64,000 bases of DNA, from NCBI RefSeq assembly GCF_009789675.1, contig NZ_CP046916.1:1-64000 (forward strand). The letters run 5' to 3'. The position numbers and the translations under genes are program-made. Positions 16,618 through 25,630 of this stretch are shown here, piece by piece (the stretch's first letter is position 1; every line of letters starts with the position of its first letter). The notes beneath the pieces were generated by a model. It did no database searches and was not told where the DNA came from. It worked only from the letters and a program-made list of their open reading frames with translations. The DNA is from Paraburkholderia acidisoli (GTDB lineage: Bacteria > Pseudomonadota > Gammaproteobacteria > Burkholderiales > Burkholderiaceae).

Positions 16618-17465
16618 GCGGCGGGTTCGGGTTCAAACGCGGGGTCAACCGCGGATTCAGAAGCGGGTTCAGAAGCGGGCCCGGCGGCGTCACGTGCCGC
16701 GGCGGCTTCGTGCGCCGCGTTCGGATCTTGCGGCGCGTGCGCCTCGTCGCGCACGGAGGCCTTCAACGCCCGCGCGATGGCCGCGCGCATGGTGCGCAAC
16801 TGCGTGGTCACGCCCGCGTCCACGAGACCGAGATCGGACTCGCACAGGCAACTGCCAGGTGCGAGTTTCGCGTCGGCGACCACGCGCAGCGGCAGCGGCC
16901 GGCCGAGTTCGCGCCAGCGGCTGCCGAACGCCTCGAACGCGGCGCGCGCGTCGTCCAGATCGTCGGGATGCACGGCCACATGCAGATACGTCGAACCTTC
17001 CACGATACCGTCCACGGCCGCCAGCGCGCGCTCGAACAACGCGCCCGCGCGTTCGCTGCGCACGATCTGCTCGACCGCCATCGCCACGATCTCGGCCATG
17101 CGCGCGCGCATGGGTTCCTGCGCCGCGCGCGCCTCGCCGGCCGCGTGCGCGATGCCCGCGAGCCATTCGGCCGCGCCCTGCGCCACGCCTTCTTCGTAGC
17201 CGCGTTGCGCGGCCCGTTCGTAGTCGTCGCGTGCCGCTTCGATCAGCGCCTCGGCTTGCGCGCGCCCCGCTTCGACAATGCGCGCGGCTTCCGCGTGCGC
17301 CGCTTCGAGCCGCTGCTGCGCGTCGTGTTCCGCCTGCGCATAGGCGTCGCTCAATTCCACCAGCGCGCCGAAGGTCTCGCGCGGCACGATGTCGCCGTGC
17401 ACGCCGAAGCGCGGCGCCGCGGTATCGACGGATGCTTCGTCATGACGGCTCAGCCAAATAACCAT
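16614..17465 (-). CDS. hrcL: T3SS ATPase stator protein HrcL (HrpB5/SctL)
   Basis: A 283-residue protein of the SctL/FliH family that anchors the ATPase to the sorting platform. It begins MVIWLSRHDEAS, has a long Ala/Glu/Arg-rich helical region (about 45-120), and a globular C-terminal domain with VAVHPDDLDDAR and a DLGLVDAGV segment typical of the family. The last ~35 residues are low-complexity Pro/Ala/Glu. The ATG at 17465 lies inside the end of hrpB4 (16-nt overlap); the frame stays open further upstream in the shadow of hrpB4. Confidence 0.88.
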   Translation of the reverse strand: MVIWLSRHDEASVDTAAPRFGVHGDIVPRETFGALVELSDAYAQAEHDAQQRLEAAHAEAARIVEAGRAQAEALIEAARDDYERAAQRGYEEGVAQGAAEWLAGIAHAAGEARAAQEPMRARMAEIVAMAVEQIVRSERAGALFERALAAVDGIVEGSTYLHVAVHPDDLDDARAAFEAFGSRWRELGRPLPLRVVADAKLAPGSCLCESDLGLVDAGVTTQLRTMRAAIARALKASVRDEAHAPQDPNAAHEAAAARDAAGPASEPASESAVDPAFEPEPAA

Positions 17466-18226
17466 GCCCACTCCGGCAACAGTTCGGGAAGCTGCGCAAT
17501 GAGCGCGCGCGTGCCGTTCGCATCGATCTCGCGCGGCACCTGCGCGACCCAGCGCGGCGCAATGGCGGGCGTGCGCGGCAAGGCGAGGCGCAATAGCGGG
17601 CACGCGGGTGCACGCGTGTCGCCGGCCACATCACCCGTGCCGCCCGCACCACGCCCATCGCGCTCGATCAGCGCGAGGCCTTCGAACGCGAGCGCATCGG
17701 CGTCCAGCGTGGCGAGCGGCGCCATCGCGAGACGCGCGATGTCGGGCGCGCTCGCGCGTTCTTGCGGCGTCTCGCGCGCGAGACGTTCGAGCGCCACGCC
17801 GGTCCATTCCTGCACGCTCGCGCGCGCCCGTTTATCGACGATCCGGCGCAGCTCCGCGCGGCGAAACCGCAGCGCCCGCAAGCGCAGCACGTTCAGCCCC
17901 GCCGACGCGGGCAGCGCGTCGAAGCACGCGGCATGCTGCGCGCGGCCGAGCGCGTCGAGATCGGGCAGCGCATAGCCCGCGTTGTCGATCAGCGCGAGTC
18001 CGCACGCGCCAGCGCGTTCGCGCGGAATCGCTCGCGCCAGCGCCACGGCCTCGGCTTCGGCGAGCCCGAGACCGTGCGCGAGCCACGCGGGATGCATCCA
18101 CGCGAGCGCGTCGCGCGCGTTTCGCTCCCACGCGCGCAACGCTTGCGCGAGCCGCCTAGCGGGCGTCATCTGCGTGGAAAGCGGCGCGGACTGCGCGAAT
18201 GCCGATGCGGACGCGGCGTACGACAT
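17450..18226 (-). CDS. hrpB4: HrpB4 T3SS sorting-platform accessory protein
   Basis: A 258-residue Ala/Arg/Leu-rich protein lacking membrane segments. It occupies the hrpB4 position between hrcJ and hrcL of Hrp2-type clusters and has matching size; HrpB4 corresponds to the SctK accessory of the cytosolic sorting platform. A short Trp-rich region (LRAWERNARDALAWMHPAWLA in part) near residue 35 and the C-terminal WAWLFG are the most distinctive pieces. The call rests mainly on synteny because this family is poorly conserved. Starts 8 nt after hrcJ. Confidence 0.75.
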   Translation of the reverse strand: MSYAASASAFAQSAPLSTQMTPARRLAQALRAWERNARDALAWMHPAWLAHGLGLAEAEAVALARAIPRERAGACGLALIDNAGYALPDLDALGRAQHAACFDALPASAGLNVLRLRALRFRRAELRRIVDKRARASVQEWTGVALERLARETPQERASAPDIARLAMAPLATLDADALAFEGLALIERDGRGAGGTGDVAGDTRAPACPLLRLALPRTPAIAPRWVAQVPREIDANGTRALIAQLPELLPEWAWLFG

Positions 18227-18234
18227 CGGCTAAC

Positions 18235-19059
18235 TCACGCTTGCTCGCCGCGCTTCTTGCGCAGCGACGTGAGATCGGCGAAACGGCCGCCCAGCACTTC
18301 CACGGCGGGCCGCAAGCCATCGGACAGGCGTTGCTTGAGCGTATGGCGGCGCACCAGCAGACCCACGCCCGCGGCGAGCGCGAGAGCCAGCGCCATGCCG
18401 CCGCCCGCGAGCCACGGCACGAGGCCGCGTGCGTTGTGCGTGGGCGCGATGCTCGCCACGTCGACGGGCTCCGCCGGAATGGCCGTCACGCTCACCTGAT
18501 CGTACGACAGCCCCTCCACGCTATGCACCACGAGGTTCTTGATCTGCGGCGTGAGCGCGCCAATGTCGGATTCCGGCCGGTATTTGATGAACACCGCCGC
18601 CGAAGAAGGCTTCACGTGCTCGGCCAGCGGATCGTTGTTCGGCAGCACGATCTGCACGCGCGCGTAGAGCACGCCGTCGATGTTCGAAAGCGTGCCCGAG
18701 AGTTCCTGCGAGAGCCCGTAGATGAAGCGCACGCGCTCCTCGGTGGGCGTGGAAACGAGACCGTCCTTCTTGAACAGATTGCCGAGATCGTCGAAGCGGC
18801 TGTGCGGCAGGCCGCGCTGCGTGAGGATCTGCATGGCGCGCACCATGTCGGCGTCCTCCACTTCGAGCGTGAAGGTCTTGCCGCCGTCGGGCGTGGTCTT
18901 GTCGGCACGCACGCCATGCTCGATCAGCGCGACCGTCATCTCGTTGACGTCCTGCTCGCTGAGCTTCGCGTACAGCTCCTTCTTGCACGAGCAAAGCAGC
19001 GCGCAGATCGCACACAGCAGCACATGGCGCAGACGCAAGCGCGGCATCGTCACTGTCAT
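18235..19059 (-). CDS. hrcJ: type III secretion inner-ring lipoprotein HrcJ (SctJ)
   Basis: A 274-residue lipoprotein forming the inner-membrane MS ring. A signal peptide ends at the lipobox LCSC (Cys near residue 25), followed by the YscJ/FliF-type domain: LYAKLSEQDVNEMTVALIEHG at the start, then RGLPHSRFDDLGNLFKKDG and the ASVFIKY-like segment AAVFIKYRPES. A C-terminal transmembrane segment (around 215-237) is followed by a short basic tail. It lies 9 nt after hrpB2 and 8 nt before hrpB4. Confidence 0.95.
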   Translation of the reverse strand: MTVTMPRLRLRHVLLCAICALLCSCKKELYAKLSEQDVNEMTVALIEHGVRADKTTPDGGKTFTLEVEDADMVRAMQILTQRGLPHSRFDDLGNLFKKDGLVSTPTEERVRFIYGLSQELSGTLSNIDGVLYARVQIVLPNNDPLAEHVKPSSAAVFIKYRPESDIGALTPQIKNLVVHSVEGLSYDQVSVTAIPAEPVDVASIAPTHNARGLVPWLAGGGMALALALAAGVGLLVRRHTLKQRLSDGLRPAVEVLGGRFADLTSLRKKRGEQA

Positions 19060-19067
19060 GGCGCGCG

Positions 19068-19457
19068 TTACTGGTTCTTCATCAGCGTTTCCGCCGACGA
19101 TTTCGACGACGACACCACGCTCATCTTCGCCTGGAAGTCGAACTGGACCTGGTACATCTCCATCGCGGCCCGCGCCGACTCGGCGATCACCTGCTTCACG
19201 TCCATGGTGCCGGCCTGCTGCGAGAACTCGGTGATGTGCGCCATGGCCTGTTGCGCCGCCACGTCGTGCGTGGCCACCATCTGCGTGAACACGCTCCCCT
19301 CGCTGCCGTTCGCGTTCGCGCTGGGCGGCGCGAGTTGGGGCGCGTCCATCATCGCCTGGAACTTTTGCGCGGCCGCTTCGTGCGCGGCGTCGTTGCCCGT
19401 TTCGTTCATGCCGGACAGCGCTTCGCCAATCATGTGATTGCTGATCGCGTCGTTCAT
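19068..19457 (-). CDS. hrpB2: HrpB2 inner-rod/early substrate protein (SctI)
   Basis: A 129-residue protein of the HrpB2 family, the early-secreted inner-rod component needed for pilus assembly. The C-terminal half shows the conserved pattern MDVKQVIAESARAAMEMYQV followed by QFDFQAKMSVVSSSKSS, ending in TLMKNQ. The start at 19457 (MNDAISNHMIG) has AGGAG about ten nt upstream and lies 13 nt after the hrpB1 stop; the longer frame overlaps hrpB1. Confidence 0.88.
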   Translation of the reverse strand: MNDAISNHMIGEALSGMNETGNDAAHEAAAQKFQAMMDAPQLAPPSANANGSEGSVFTQMVATHDVAAQQAMAHITEFSQQAGTMDVKQVIAESARAAMEMYQVQFDFQAKMSVVSSSKSSAETLMKNQ

Positions 19458-19470
19458 CGCGGTGGTCTCC

Positions 19471-20130
19471 TCAGGCGCGCAGAAAGGCGAATTGCGCGTC
19501 GAACGCGACATCGGCTTTCGGGGTTTGCGGGGCAGTTTGCGTACAGCCGATGGCGTCCTGCTTGCGCGCTTCGGCTTCGCGCGCTTCCTCGGCGAGCGAC
19601 TGGCACGACTCGGGAATCACGAACTCGCCGCCGCGATAGTCGCGCATGGCGTGCTGCAAATCCTCGCGCGCTTCGAGGGCGCGCACGAGCGCCAGCGTCT
19701 GCGCATTCGGGTTCGCCTCGAGCGCGCTATGCGCCCACTGGCGCCAGCCGGGCTCGCCGCGCGAGGCGAGGCAGTAGGCCATCATCGCCTTCGCGTAGGC
19801 GAAGTCGGGCGCCTGGTCGATCACGGCGCGCAGCGCGTGCGCCGCGTCGTCCCAACGGCCATGGACGATATGCAGCACGCCGTCGAGCATGCCGATCTCG
19901 GTGACCTTCGGGCGGAACACGCGCAGCGCGTCGAGCACGAGTTCGACGTCGAGCGTGTCGCCAACCGCCTTCGGGAAATGGGAGAACAGCGCGGCGGAGG
20001 CCGTCTCGATCAGACCGCACACGACCTCGTGGCTGCACTGGAGATAGGCGGGAAGCGCGCCGGCATCGGCGCCCTGGTCGGAACGGGTGAGCGGGCTCGC
20101 GCTGGACCGCGCGGACTGGCCTGGGAGCAT
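19471..20130 (-). CDS. hrpB1: HrpB1 T3SS component
   Basis: First gene of the hrpB1-hrcT operon and the most typical of the three HrpB1/HrpK-family proteins in the window. It has 219 residues, longer than the ~150 of Xanthomonas HrpB1 because of N- and C-terminal extensions. The family core covers about residues 35-150: TPR-like helices with LVLDALRVFRPKVTEIGML, GRWDDAAHALR and AMMAYCLASRGEPGWRQWA. Xanthomonas HrpB1 is secreted to the periplasm and binds peptidoglycan. Transcription is expected from the hrp promoter at 20269-20330. Confidence 0.82.
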   Translation of the reverse strand: MLPGQSARSSASPLTRSDQGADAGALPAYLQCSHEVVCGLIETASAALFSHFPKAVGDTLDVELVLDALRVFRPKVTEIGMLDGVLHIVHGRWDDAAHALRAVIDQAPDFAYAKAMMAYCLASRGEPGWRQWAHSALEANPNAQTLALVRALEAREDLQHAMRDYRGGEFVIPESCQSLAEEAREAEARKQDAIGCTQTAPQTPKADVAFDAQFAFLRA

Positions 20131-20268
20131 GGCGTAAGACCTCCGGGTTGGGATGGCCGCGGCGCTTCACATCGTCGCTTCGCATCGTCGTCGAGCCACG
20201 TTCGAGCGGCGTTCGCCGGCTCGATCGTGCAGGAAGGCCGCGAATCGGGCGCCGCGCGGCACTCGTGA

Positions 20269-20330
20269 ACCTTAGCAACGCCAACCGTGCGCGCTTTGCC
20301 GCCATGCGAAGCGGAACGCGCGCAAACGAA
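20269..20330 (-). promoter_or_regulatory. hrp promoter (hrpII box and -10) for the hrpB1-hrcT operon
   Basis: On the minus strand TTCG (20330-20327), 16 nt, TTCG (20310-20307, then C) forms an hrpII box. After exactly 31 nt follows TAAGGT (20274-20269), a YANNNT -10. It reads toward hrpB1, starting at 20130. The leader is about 130 nt. Confidence 0.88.
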
Positions 20331-20431
20331 GCGGCGGCTTGGCGTCGCGCTTGCGGCAAATTTGTGGCGCATTCGCGGCGCATTTGTGGCAAGCCGATGT
20401 CGATGCCGCCCGCGGCGCGGCCCAACACGGC

Positions 20432-20493
20432 TTCGCCTGCGCGCTCGGCGCTTCGCCTCGCCGCGGCGCCCCGTCGTACCGCGCGCCTAACAT
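20432..20493 (+). promoter_or_regulatory. hrp promoter (perfect PIP box and -10) for the hrcU operon
   Basis: TTCGC (20432-20436), 15 nt, TTCGC (20452-20456) is a perfect PIP box. After 31 nt is TAACAT (20488-20493), matching YANNNT. It points to hrcU at 20591. Together with the divergent minus-strand promoter it accounts for the 460-nt gap 20131-20590, which otherwise shows nothing. Confidence 0.9.
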
Positions 20494-20590
20494 CGAGCGA
20501 GCCTGTCACGGCAATACCGCGCGGGCGTCACGCCGCACGGCGCCCGCGCGGCGCCTTCCATCACCGCAACCGAGACCGCCAGCGCCCGCG

Positions 20591-21664
20591 ATGAGCGACG
20601 AAAAGACCGAGCAGCCAACCGACAAAAAGCTGCGCGACGCGCGGCGCGACGGCGAAGTGTCGAAGAGCACCGACCTCGTCGACGGCGTGCTGCTCGCAGC
20701 CGGCGTGATCGCGCTCGCGGCGGGCGGCGGCGCGCTCGTGGATGCCGCGCGCTCCTCGCTGCAAATCGCGCTGCGCTTCGTGGGCGGCGATCACGACATG
20801 GTCACGCTCGCCGTGGCCTTGCAGCAGATCGGCTCGCGCGTGATCGGCGCCGTGGCCGTGCCGGTGGGCGTGGGCATGCTCGCCATCCTGCTCGCGCTCA
20901 TGCCGCAGGTGGGCTTTCAGATTTCGATGAAGCCGGTCTCGTTCAACCTGCAGGCCGTGAGCCCGATGGCGGGCTTCAAGAAGATCTTCTCGGTGCGCGC
21001 GCTGATCGACCTCGCGAAGATGCTCATCAAGGGCGCGACCGTCGCGCTCGTCATGTGGCAGACCGTGAAAGGCTTGATGCCGATGGTGGTCGGCTCGCTC
21101 TATCAGCCCTTGCCCGAACTCGCGCGGCTCTTTTCGCAGATGGTGCTCAAGCTGTTCGGCGTGGCCGCCGTGGTGTTCGTGATCCTCGCCGCCGCCGACA
21201 TCAAGCTGCAAAAGTGGCTCTTCATCCGCAGCAAGAAAATGAGCAAGGACGAAGTCAAGCGCGAGCACAAGCAGGACGAAGGCGACCCGATGATCAAGGG
21301 CGAGCGCCGCCGGCTCGCGCGCGAACTGGCCGCGAGCGCGCCGCGTGCGCGCGTGGGCGCGGCGAGCGTGATGGTGGTGAATCCCACGCATTACGCCGTG
21401 GCGATTCGCTACGCGCCCGCCGAAAACCCGCTGCCCGTGGTGATCGCCAAGGGTTACGACCTTGAAGCCGCCGCGCTGCGCCGCGAAGCGCAACTCGCCG
21501 ACGTGCCCATCGTCGGCAATCCGCCCGTGGCGCGCGCGCTCTACAAAGTCGAGCTGGGCGCGCCCATTCCCGAGGAGCTGTTCGAAACGGTCGCGGCCAT
21601 TCTGCGCTGGGTCGAATCGCTCGGCGGGAAGGCGAACACCGCCGCCAACGCTGTCACGTCCTAA
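20591..21664 (+). CDS. hrcU: type III secretion switch protein HrcU (SctU)
   Basis: A 357-residue inner-membrane export protein that controls substrate switching. It begins MSDEKTEQPTDKKLRDAR, the standard SctU/FlhB N-terminus, has four hydrophobic segments up to about residue 210, and a cytosolic domain with the autocleavage motif NPTH (264-267) in VVNPTHYAVAIRY, then LADVPIVGNPPVARALY. The ATG is chosen for this N-terminus; the frame is open for ~250 nt upstream but that part is low-complexity and carries the promoter. First gene of the hrcU-hpaA operon. Confidence 0.95.
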   Translation: MSDEKTEQPTDKKLRDARRDGEVSKSTDLVDGVLLAAGVIALAAGGGALVDAARSSLQIALRFVGGDHDMVTLAVALQQIGSRVIGAVAVPVGVGMLAILLALMPQVGFQISMKPVSFNLQAVSPMAGFKKIFSVRALIDLAKMLIKGATVALVMWQTVKGLMPMVVGSLYQPLPELARLFSQMVLKLFGVAAVVFVILAAADIKLQKWLFIRSKKMSKDEVKREHKQDEGDPMIKGERRRLARELAASAPRARVGAASVMVVNPTHYAVAIRYAPAENPLPVVIAKGYDLEAAALRREAQLADVPIVGNPPVARALYKVELGAPIPEELFETVAAILRWVESLGGKANTAANAVTS

Positions 21665-21677
21665 CCGAGGTCCGACG

Positions 21678-23810
21678 ATGCTCAAGACGCTCAAACTGCC
21701 CGCAGGCGGCGAAATCGCGCTGCTCGCCTTGATTGTCGCGATGATCTCGCTGATGATCCTGCCGCTGCCCACGCTGCTCATCGACATCCTGCTGAGCTTC
21801 AATCTCGCCATCAGCGTGACGCTGTTGATGATCACGCTCTACGTGCCGAGCATCGTCTCGCTCTCCACGTTTCCCACGCTGCTGCTGTTCACCACGCTGT
21901 ACCGGCTCTCGCTCAACATCGCCTCGACGAAATCCATTCTGCTGCACGCCGAGGCGGGCGACATCATCGACAGCTTCGGTCAGCTCGTGGTGGGCGGCAA
22001 CCTCGTGGTGGGCATCGTGGTGTTCACGATCATCACCGTGGTGCAGTTCATCGTGATCGCCAAGGGCTCGGAGCGCGTGGCCGAAGTGGGCGCGCGTTTC
22101 ACGCTGGACGCGCTGCCCGGCAAGCAGATGAGCATCGACGCCGACCTGCGCGCCAACAATCTCACGCCCGAGGAGGCGCGCCGCCGCCGCGCGACGCTCG
22201 CGCTCGAAAGCGCGCTGCACGGCGGCATGGACGGCGCGATGAAGTTCGTGAAAGGCGACGCCATTGCCGGGCTCATCATCACCGTGGTCAACATCGTGGC
22301 CGGGCTCGCGGTGGGCGTGGCGTATCACGGCATGACGGCGGGCGAGGCCGCGAACCGCTTCTCGATCCTCTCGATCGGCGACGCCATGGTCTCGCAGATT
22401 CCCTCGCTGCTGCTCTCGGTCGCGGCGGGCGTGATGATCACGCGCGTGGCCGACGAACGCGACGACAAACATCTCTCGCTCGGTGCGGAGATCGGCCGCC
22501 AGCTCACCGGCAACCCGCGCGCGCTGGTGTTCGCCTCGCTCATGCTGCTCGCGTTCGCCGCCGTGCCGGGCTTTCCGTGGCCGCTGTTTCTGCTGCTCTC
22601 GGGCGCGCTCGGCTTCACCGCGTATCGCCTGAGCAAACGCAAGCCCAATAGCGGCGCGCCCGTGAGCGAAAGCCTCCAGTCGATGCAGCGCGCGGGCGCG
22701 AAAACGGGGGCGCCCGCGATCCTGCCGCACGCGCCCGCCTTCGCCGCGCCGCTGGGCGTGCGGCTCGCGCCCGATCTGGTCGCGCGCATCAATCCCGCGG
22801 CGCTCGACCGCGCGTTCGAAAGCGAGCGCGCGCACTTGCAGGAAGAGCTGGGCGTGCCGTTCCCCGGCGTGACGATGTGGGTGTCCGACCGGCTCGAAGC
22901 GGCCACCTGCGAATTCCTCATGCACGACGTGCCGCAACTCACGCTGCGGCTCGAAGCGGGCAAGGTCGTGCTGCCCGACGTGGGCGCACAAGCGGCGGCT
23001 GCGGCGGCTGCGGCGGGAAATGCGGCGCCGCCGGCGGCTTCCGTGGATGGCGAAGCGAGCGCGAATTCCACCGCGCTCATCGAGCAATGCGACGTGGGTG
23101 TGCCGCTCGTCGCGAACGGCGCGGCCACTTACTGGATCGACGAAAAAGCCGCGCCCGCGAATGCGCGCGTGTGGCGCGCGGAACAACTGATCGCGCATGC
23201 GTCCGTCGCGCTGCTGCGGCAGAACGCGATGCAGTTCGTCGGCGTGCAGGAGGTGCAGTACATCCTCGAACAACTCGGCGCGGATTATCCGGGGCTCGTG
23301 GCGGAAGTGCAGAAGGTGCTGCCGCCGCAGCGGATCGCCGACGTCCTGCGCCGTCTGCTCGAAGAACAGGTGTCGATCCGCAACGCGCGCAACATCATGG
23401 AAAGCCTGATCGCGTGGGGCCCGAAGGAAAAGGACATGCTGATGCTCACGGAGTACGTGCGCGGCGACCTCTCGCGCTTTCTCGCGCATCGCGCGGCCAA
23501 CGGCGCGAAGCAGTTGCCCGTGGTGCTGCTCGACGTGCCCGTGGAGCAGCACATTCGCCAGGCGATCAAGCAGACGCCCACCGGCAACTATCTCGCGCTG
23601 CCGCCCGACCAGGCGAAGTTCCTCGTGGAGAGCATTGCGTCGTATGCGGGCGCGGCGCCGCGCGCGGGCATCGCGCTGGTCACGTCGATGGACATTCGCC
23701 GCTACGTGCGCCGCATGATCGAGGCGCAGCTCGGCTGGCTCGCGGTGTATTCGTACCAGGAGCTGGGCGCGCATCTGGAGTTGCAGCCGCTCGGCCGCGT
23801 GACGATGTGA
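21678..23810 (+). CDS. hrcV: type III secretion export gate protein HrcV (SctV)
   Basis: A 710-residue FHIPEP-family protein, the largest export-gate subunit. The N-terminal ~330 residues carry about eight membrane segments and the strongly conserved stretch RFTLDALPGKQMSIDADLRA. The cytosolic domain follows, with a low-complexity Ala-rich insertion near residues 435-455 and family motifs near the C-terminus (VGVQEVQYILEQL, LLEEQVSIRNARNIMESL). It starts 13 nt after hrcU. Confidence 0.96.
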   Translation: MLKTLKLPAGGEIALLALIVAMISLMILPLPTLLIDILLSFNLAISVTLLMITLYVPSIVSLSTFPTLLLFTTLYRLSLNIASTKSILLHAEAGDIIDSFGQLVVGGNLVVGIVVFTIITVVQFIVIAKGSERVAEVGARFTLDALPGKQMSIDADLRANNLTPEEARRRRATLALESALHGGMDGAMKFVKGDAIAGLIITVVNIVAGLAVGVAYHGMTAGEAANRFSILSIGDAMVSQIPSLLLSVAAGVMITRVADERDDKHLSLGAEIGRQLTGNPRALVFASLMLLAFAAVPGFPWPLFLLLSGALGFTAYRLSKRKPNSGAPVSESLQSMQRAGAKTGAPAILPHAPAFAAPLGVRLAPDLVARINPAALDRAFESERAHLQEELGVPFPGVTMWVSDRLEAATCEFLMHDVPQLTLRLEAGKVVLPDVGAQAAAAAAAAGNAAPPAASVDGEASANSTALIEQCDVGVPLVANGAATYWIDEKAAPANARVWRAEQLIAHASVALLRQNAMQFVGVQEVQYILEQLGADYPGLVAEVQKVLPPQRIADVLRRLLEEQVSIRNARNIMESLIAWGPKEKDMLMLTEYVRGDLSRFLAHRAANGAKQLPVVLLDVPVEQHIRQAIKQTPTGNYLALPPDQAKFLVESIASYAGAAPRAGIALVTSMDIRRYVRRMIEAQLGWLAVYSYQELGAHLELQPLGRVTM

Positions 23811-23820
23811 GCGCCGGGCG

Positions 23821-24432
23821 ATGACGAAGCTGCACCGCCCCGCGCGCATCATCGCGCCGCTGCCCGGCGAGCAGGAAGGCGCGCCGCCGCCGCGCGCGCG
23901 TCGCGTGGACTACGCCGCGCTGCTGCGGCGCGCGCGCGTGCCGGACCCCGCTCACGACGACGCGCCCACGCACGACCGGCACGACCCGGACGACGAGGCC
24001 TTCGGCGCCCCCGAAGACGACGACGCGCGCCACGACACCGCGAGCGAGCGCGGCGGCAAGCCGCGCGAAGCCGCCATGGCGGAACGCATCGGGTCCGTGT
24101 GTTCGCCTATCGTCGATGCGGTGTATCGGCAGCAGGCGCGCTTCATCGACCTGACCGGTCGTATCGCGCGCGAAGTGGCCGCGTTCTGCGCTAATCGTGC
24201 GATCAGCGGCGCGGGCAACTGGGAGATGAGTCTCGCGCTCGACCCGCGCATTCTGCCCGCCACCACGCTGCATCTCGCGCTTTCGCCCCGCTGTTTGCAG
24301 CTTCGTTTCGAGACCCAGGACACGTCGAGCCGGCAGTTACTCTTGCAGCACACTCGCCTGCTCGAGCGCGAACTCACGACGCTGCTCGACGCGTGGGGCG
24401 AGCCGCGCGAACTCGATATCGGCATTCACTGA
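23821..24432 (+). CDS. hpaP: HpaP T3SS substrate-specificity protein (SctP)
   Basis: A 203-residue protein in the hpaP position between hrcV and hrcQ. The N-terminal half is charged and probably disordered; the C-terminal ~90 residues (WEMSLALDPRILPATTLHLA, CLQLRFETQDTSSRQLLL) fit the T3S4/FliK-like substrate-switch domain. HpaP interacts with the SctU cytosolic domain and controls the switch from pilus to effector secretion. Gap to hrcV is 10 nt. Confidence 0.8.
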   Translation: MTKLHRPARIIAPLPGEQEGAPPPRARRVDYAALLRRARVPDPAHDDAPTHDRHDPDDEAFGAPEDDDARHDTASERGGKPREAAMAERIGSVCSPIVDAVYRQQARFIDLTGRIAREVAAFCANRAISGAGNWEMSLALDPRILPATTLHLALSPRCLQLRFETQDTSSRQLLLQHTRLLERELTTLLDAWGEPRELDIGIH

Positions 24433-24463
24433 CTCCGCTTCCTCACCCGCATTCACATCGCTC

Positions 24464-25630
24464 ATGGCCCTTGCGTTCACCGACACCGTCTCGCCCGAAT
24501 CGCCCCGCGCCGCGCCGCAGCGGCCGCGCGAGCCGAAGGGCGGCGCGCTGGCGCGCGGCCTCGCGCAGGTCAGCGCGGCGCAGGCGCAAGGCGCGCGCGT
24601 GCTGTTCGACGCGCGGCTCGACGCGCTCGCGGCACGCATCGGCGGCGTACAAACGTGGCACGCGGAACCCGCGGCCGCCACGCCGGCGGATTTCGCCGCG
24701 CCCGGCCGCATCGTGCTCGCGCATGTCGCGGGCACGCTCGCCATCGACATCGATCTGCAACGTTACCCCGCGCTACGCATCGCCGCGGCGGCGCAAGCCG
24801 CGCAACCGCTCCGGCAAGCCGTGGCGGCGGCCCTGCTCGCGCCGCTCGCCGAAGCGCTCACGGCCGCCGGTTGCGGCGCGTGGCGCGTGCAGAGCCTCGA
24901 AACGGGCGCGCCCCGCATCGACGACAAAGACTGTCTCGCCGCGCGCGTGAGCGTCACGTTCGCGGAGCATCGGCATGAAGCGCGCCTGCATGCGCATCCG
25001 GCCATGCTCGCGTTGTTCGCGCGCCGTCTTGAACAAACCGCCGTAGTCACGCCCGAACACGCGCCCGCGGCGAGTTGGCGCGTGCCGGGACGCATCGCCA
25101 TCGGTGCGCGCCGCGTCGCCATTGCCGCGCTCGAAAAGCTGCGCCCCGGCGACGTGCTGCTGCGCACGATGCCCGCCGCGACCGAACGCGCGCTCGCCGA
25201 AGGCCGCGCGTTCGACGTGCGCGCCGCCTGGGGCACGGCGGGCCTCGTGCGGCTCGCCGCGCGCGCCCAACTCCACGAATCCACGCTCGCCATTACCGGA
25301 ACTCCCACCATGAACGACGAAGCCCAGCAGGCCGACTACGACGCGGCGCCATCCGCCGATTTTTCCAGCGACATGCGGGGCGAACCGATCGAGATCGGCG
25401 AGCTCGATCTGCCGGTGCAGTTCGAACTGGACAGCGTGGCGCTGCCGCTCGCGCAACTCTCTTCGCTGCGGCCCGGCTACGTGATCGAGCTGGACACGCC
25501 CGTGACCGACGCGCAGATCCGTCTCGTCGCGCACGGCCAGACCATCGGTTACGGCGAACTGATCGCCGTAGCCGAGCATCTGGGCATTCGCATTGTCAGC
25601 ATGGCGCACGGCGATGGTTCAGTTCGGTGA
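24464..25630 (+). CDS. hrcQ: type III secretion C-ring protein HrcQ (SctQ)
   Basis: A 388-residue sorting-platform protein. Unlike pseudomonads, which split it into HrcQa and HrcQb, the gene here is a single fused frame. The C-terminal SpoA/FliN-like domain covers about residues 305-385 (ELDLPVQFELDSVALPLAQL, then IRLVAHGQTIGYGELIAV). An in-frame ATG at 25310 (residue 283) could yield a separate 106-residue SctQ-C product, as reported for several SctQ proteins. The 3' end overlaps hrcR by 17 nt. Confidence 0.92.
   Translation: MALAFTDTVSPESPRAAPQRPREPKGGALARGLAQVSAAQAQGARVLFDARLDALAARIGGVQTWHAEPAAATPADFAAPGRIVLAHVAGTLAIDIDLQRYPALRIAAAAQAAQPLRQAVAAALLAPLAEALTAAGCGAWRVQSLETGAPRIDDKDCLAARVSVTFAEHRHEARLHAHPAMLALFARRLEQTAVVTPEHAPAASWRVPGRIAIGARRVAIAALEKLRPGDVLLRTMPAATERALAEGRAFDVRAAWGTAGLVRLAARAQLHESTLAITGTPTMNDEAQQADYDAAPSADFSSDMRGEPIEIGELDLPVQFELDSVALPLAQLSSLRPGYVIELDTPVTDAQIRLVAHGQTIGYGELIAVAEHLGIRIVSMAHGDGSVR

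Noticed and set aside
20179..20216. Further TTCG elements between hrpB1 and hrcU
   Set aside because: Spacings (18 and 29 nt between TTCG elements) do not match a PIP/hrpII box; the two exact boxes nearby explain the region.
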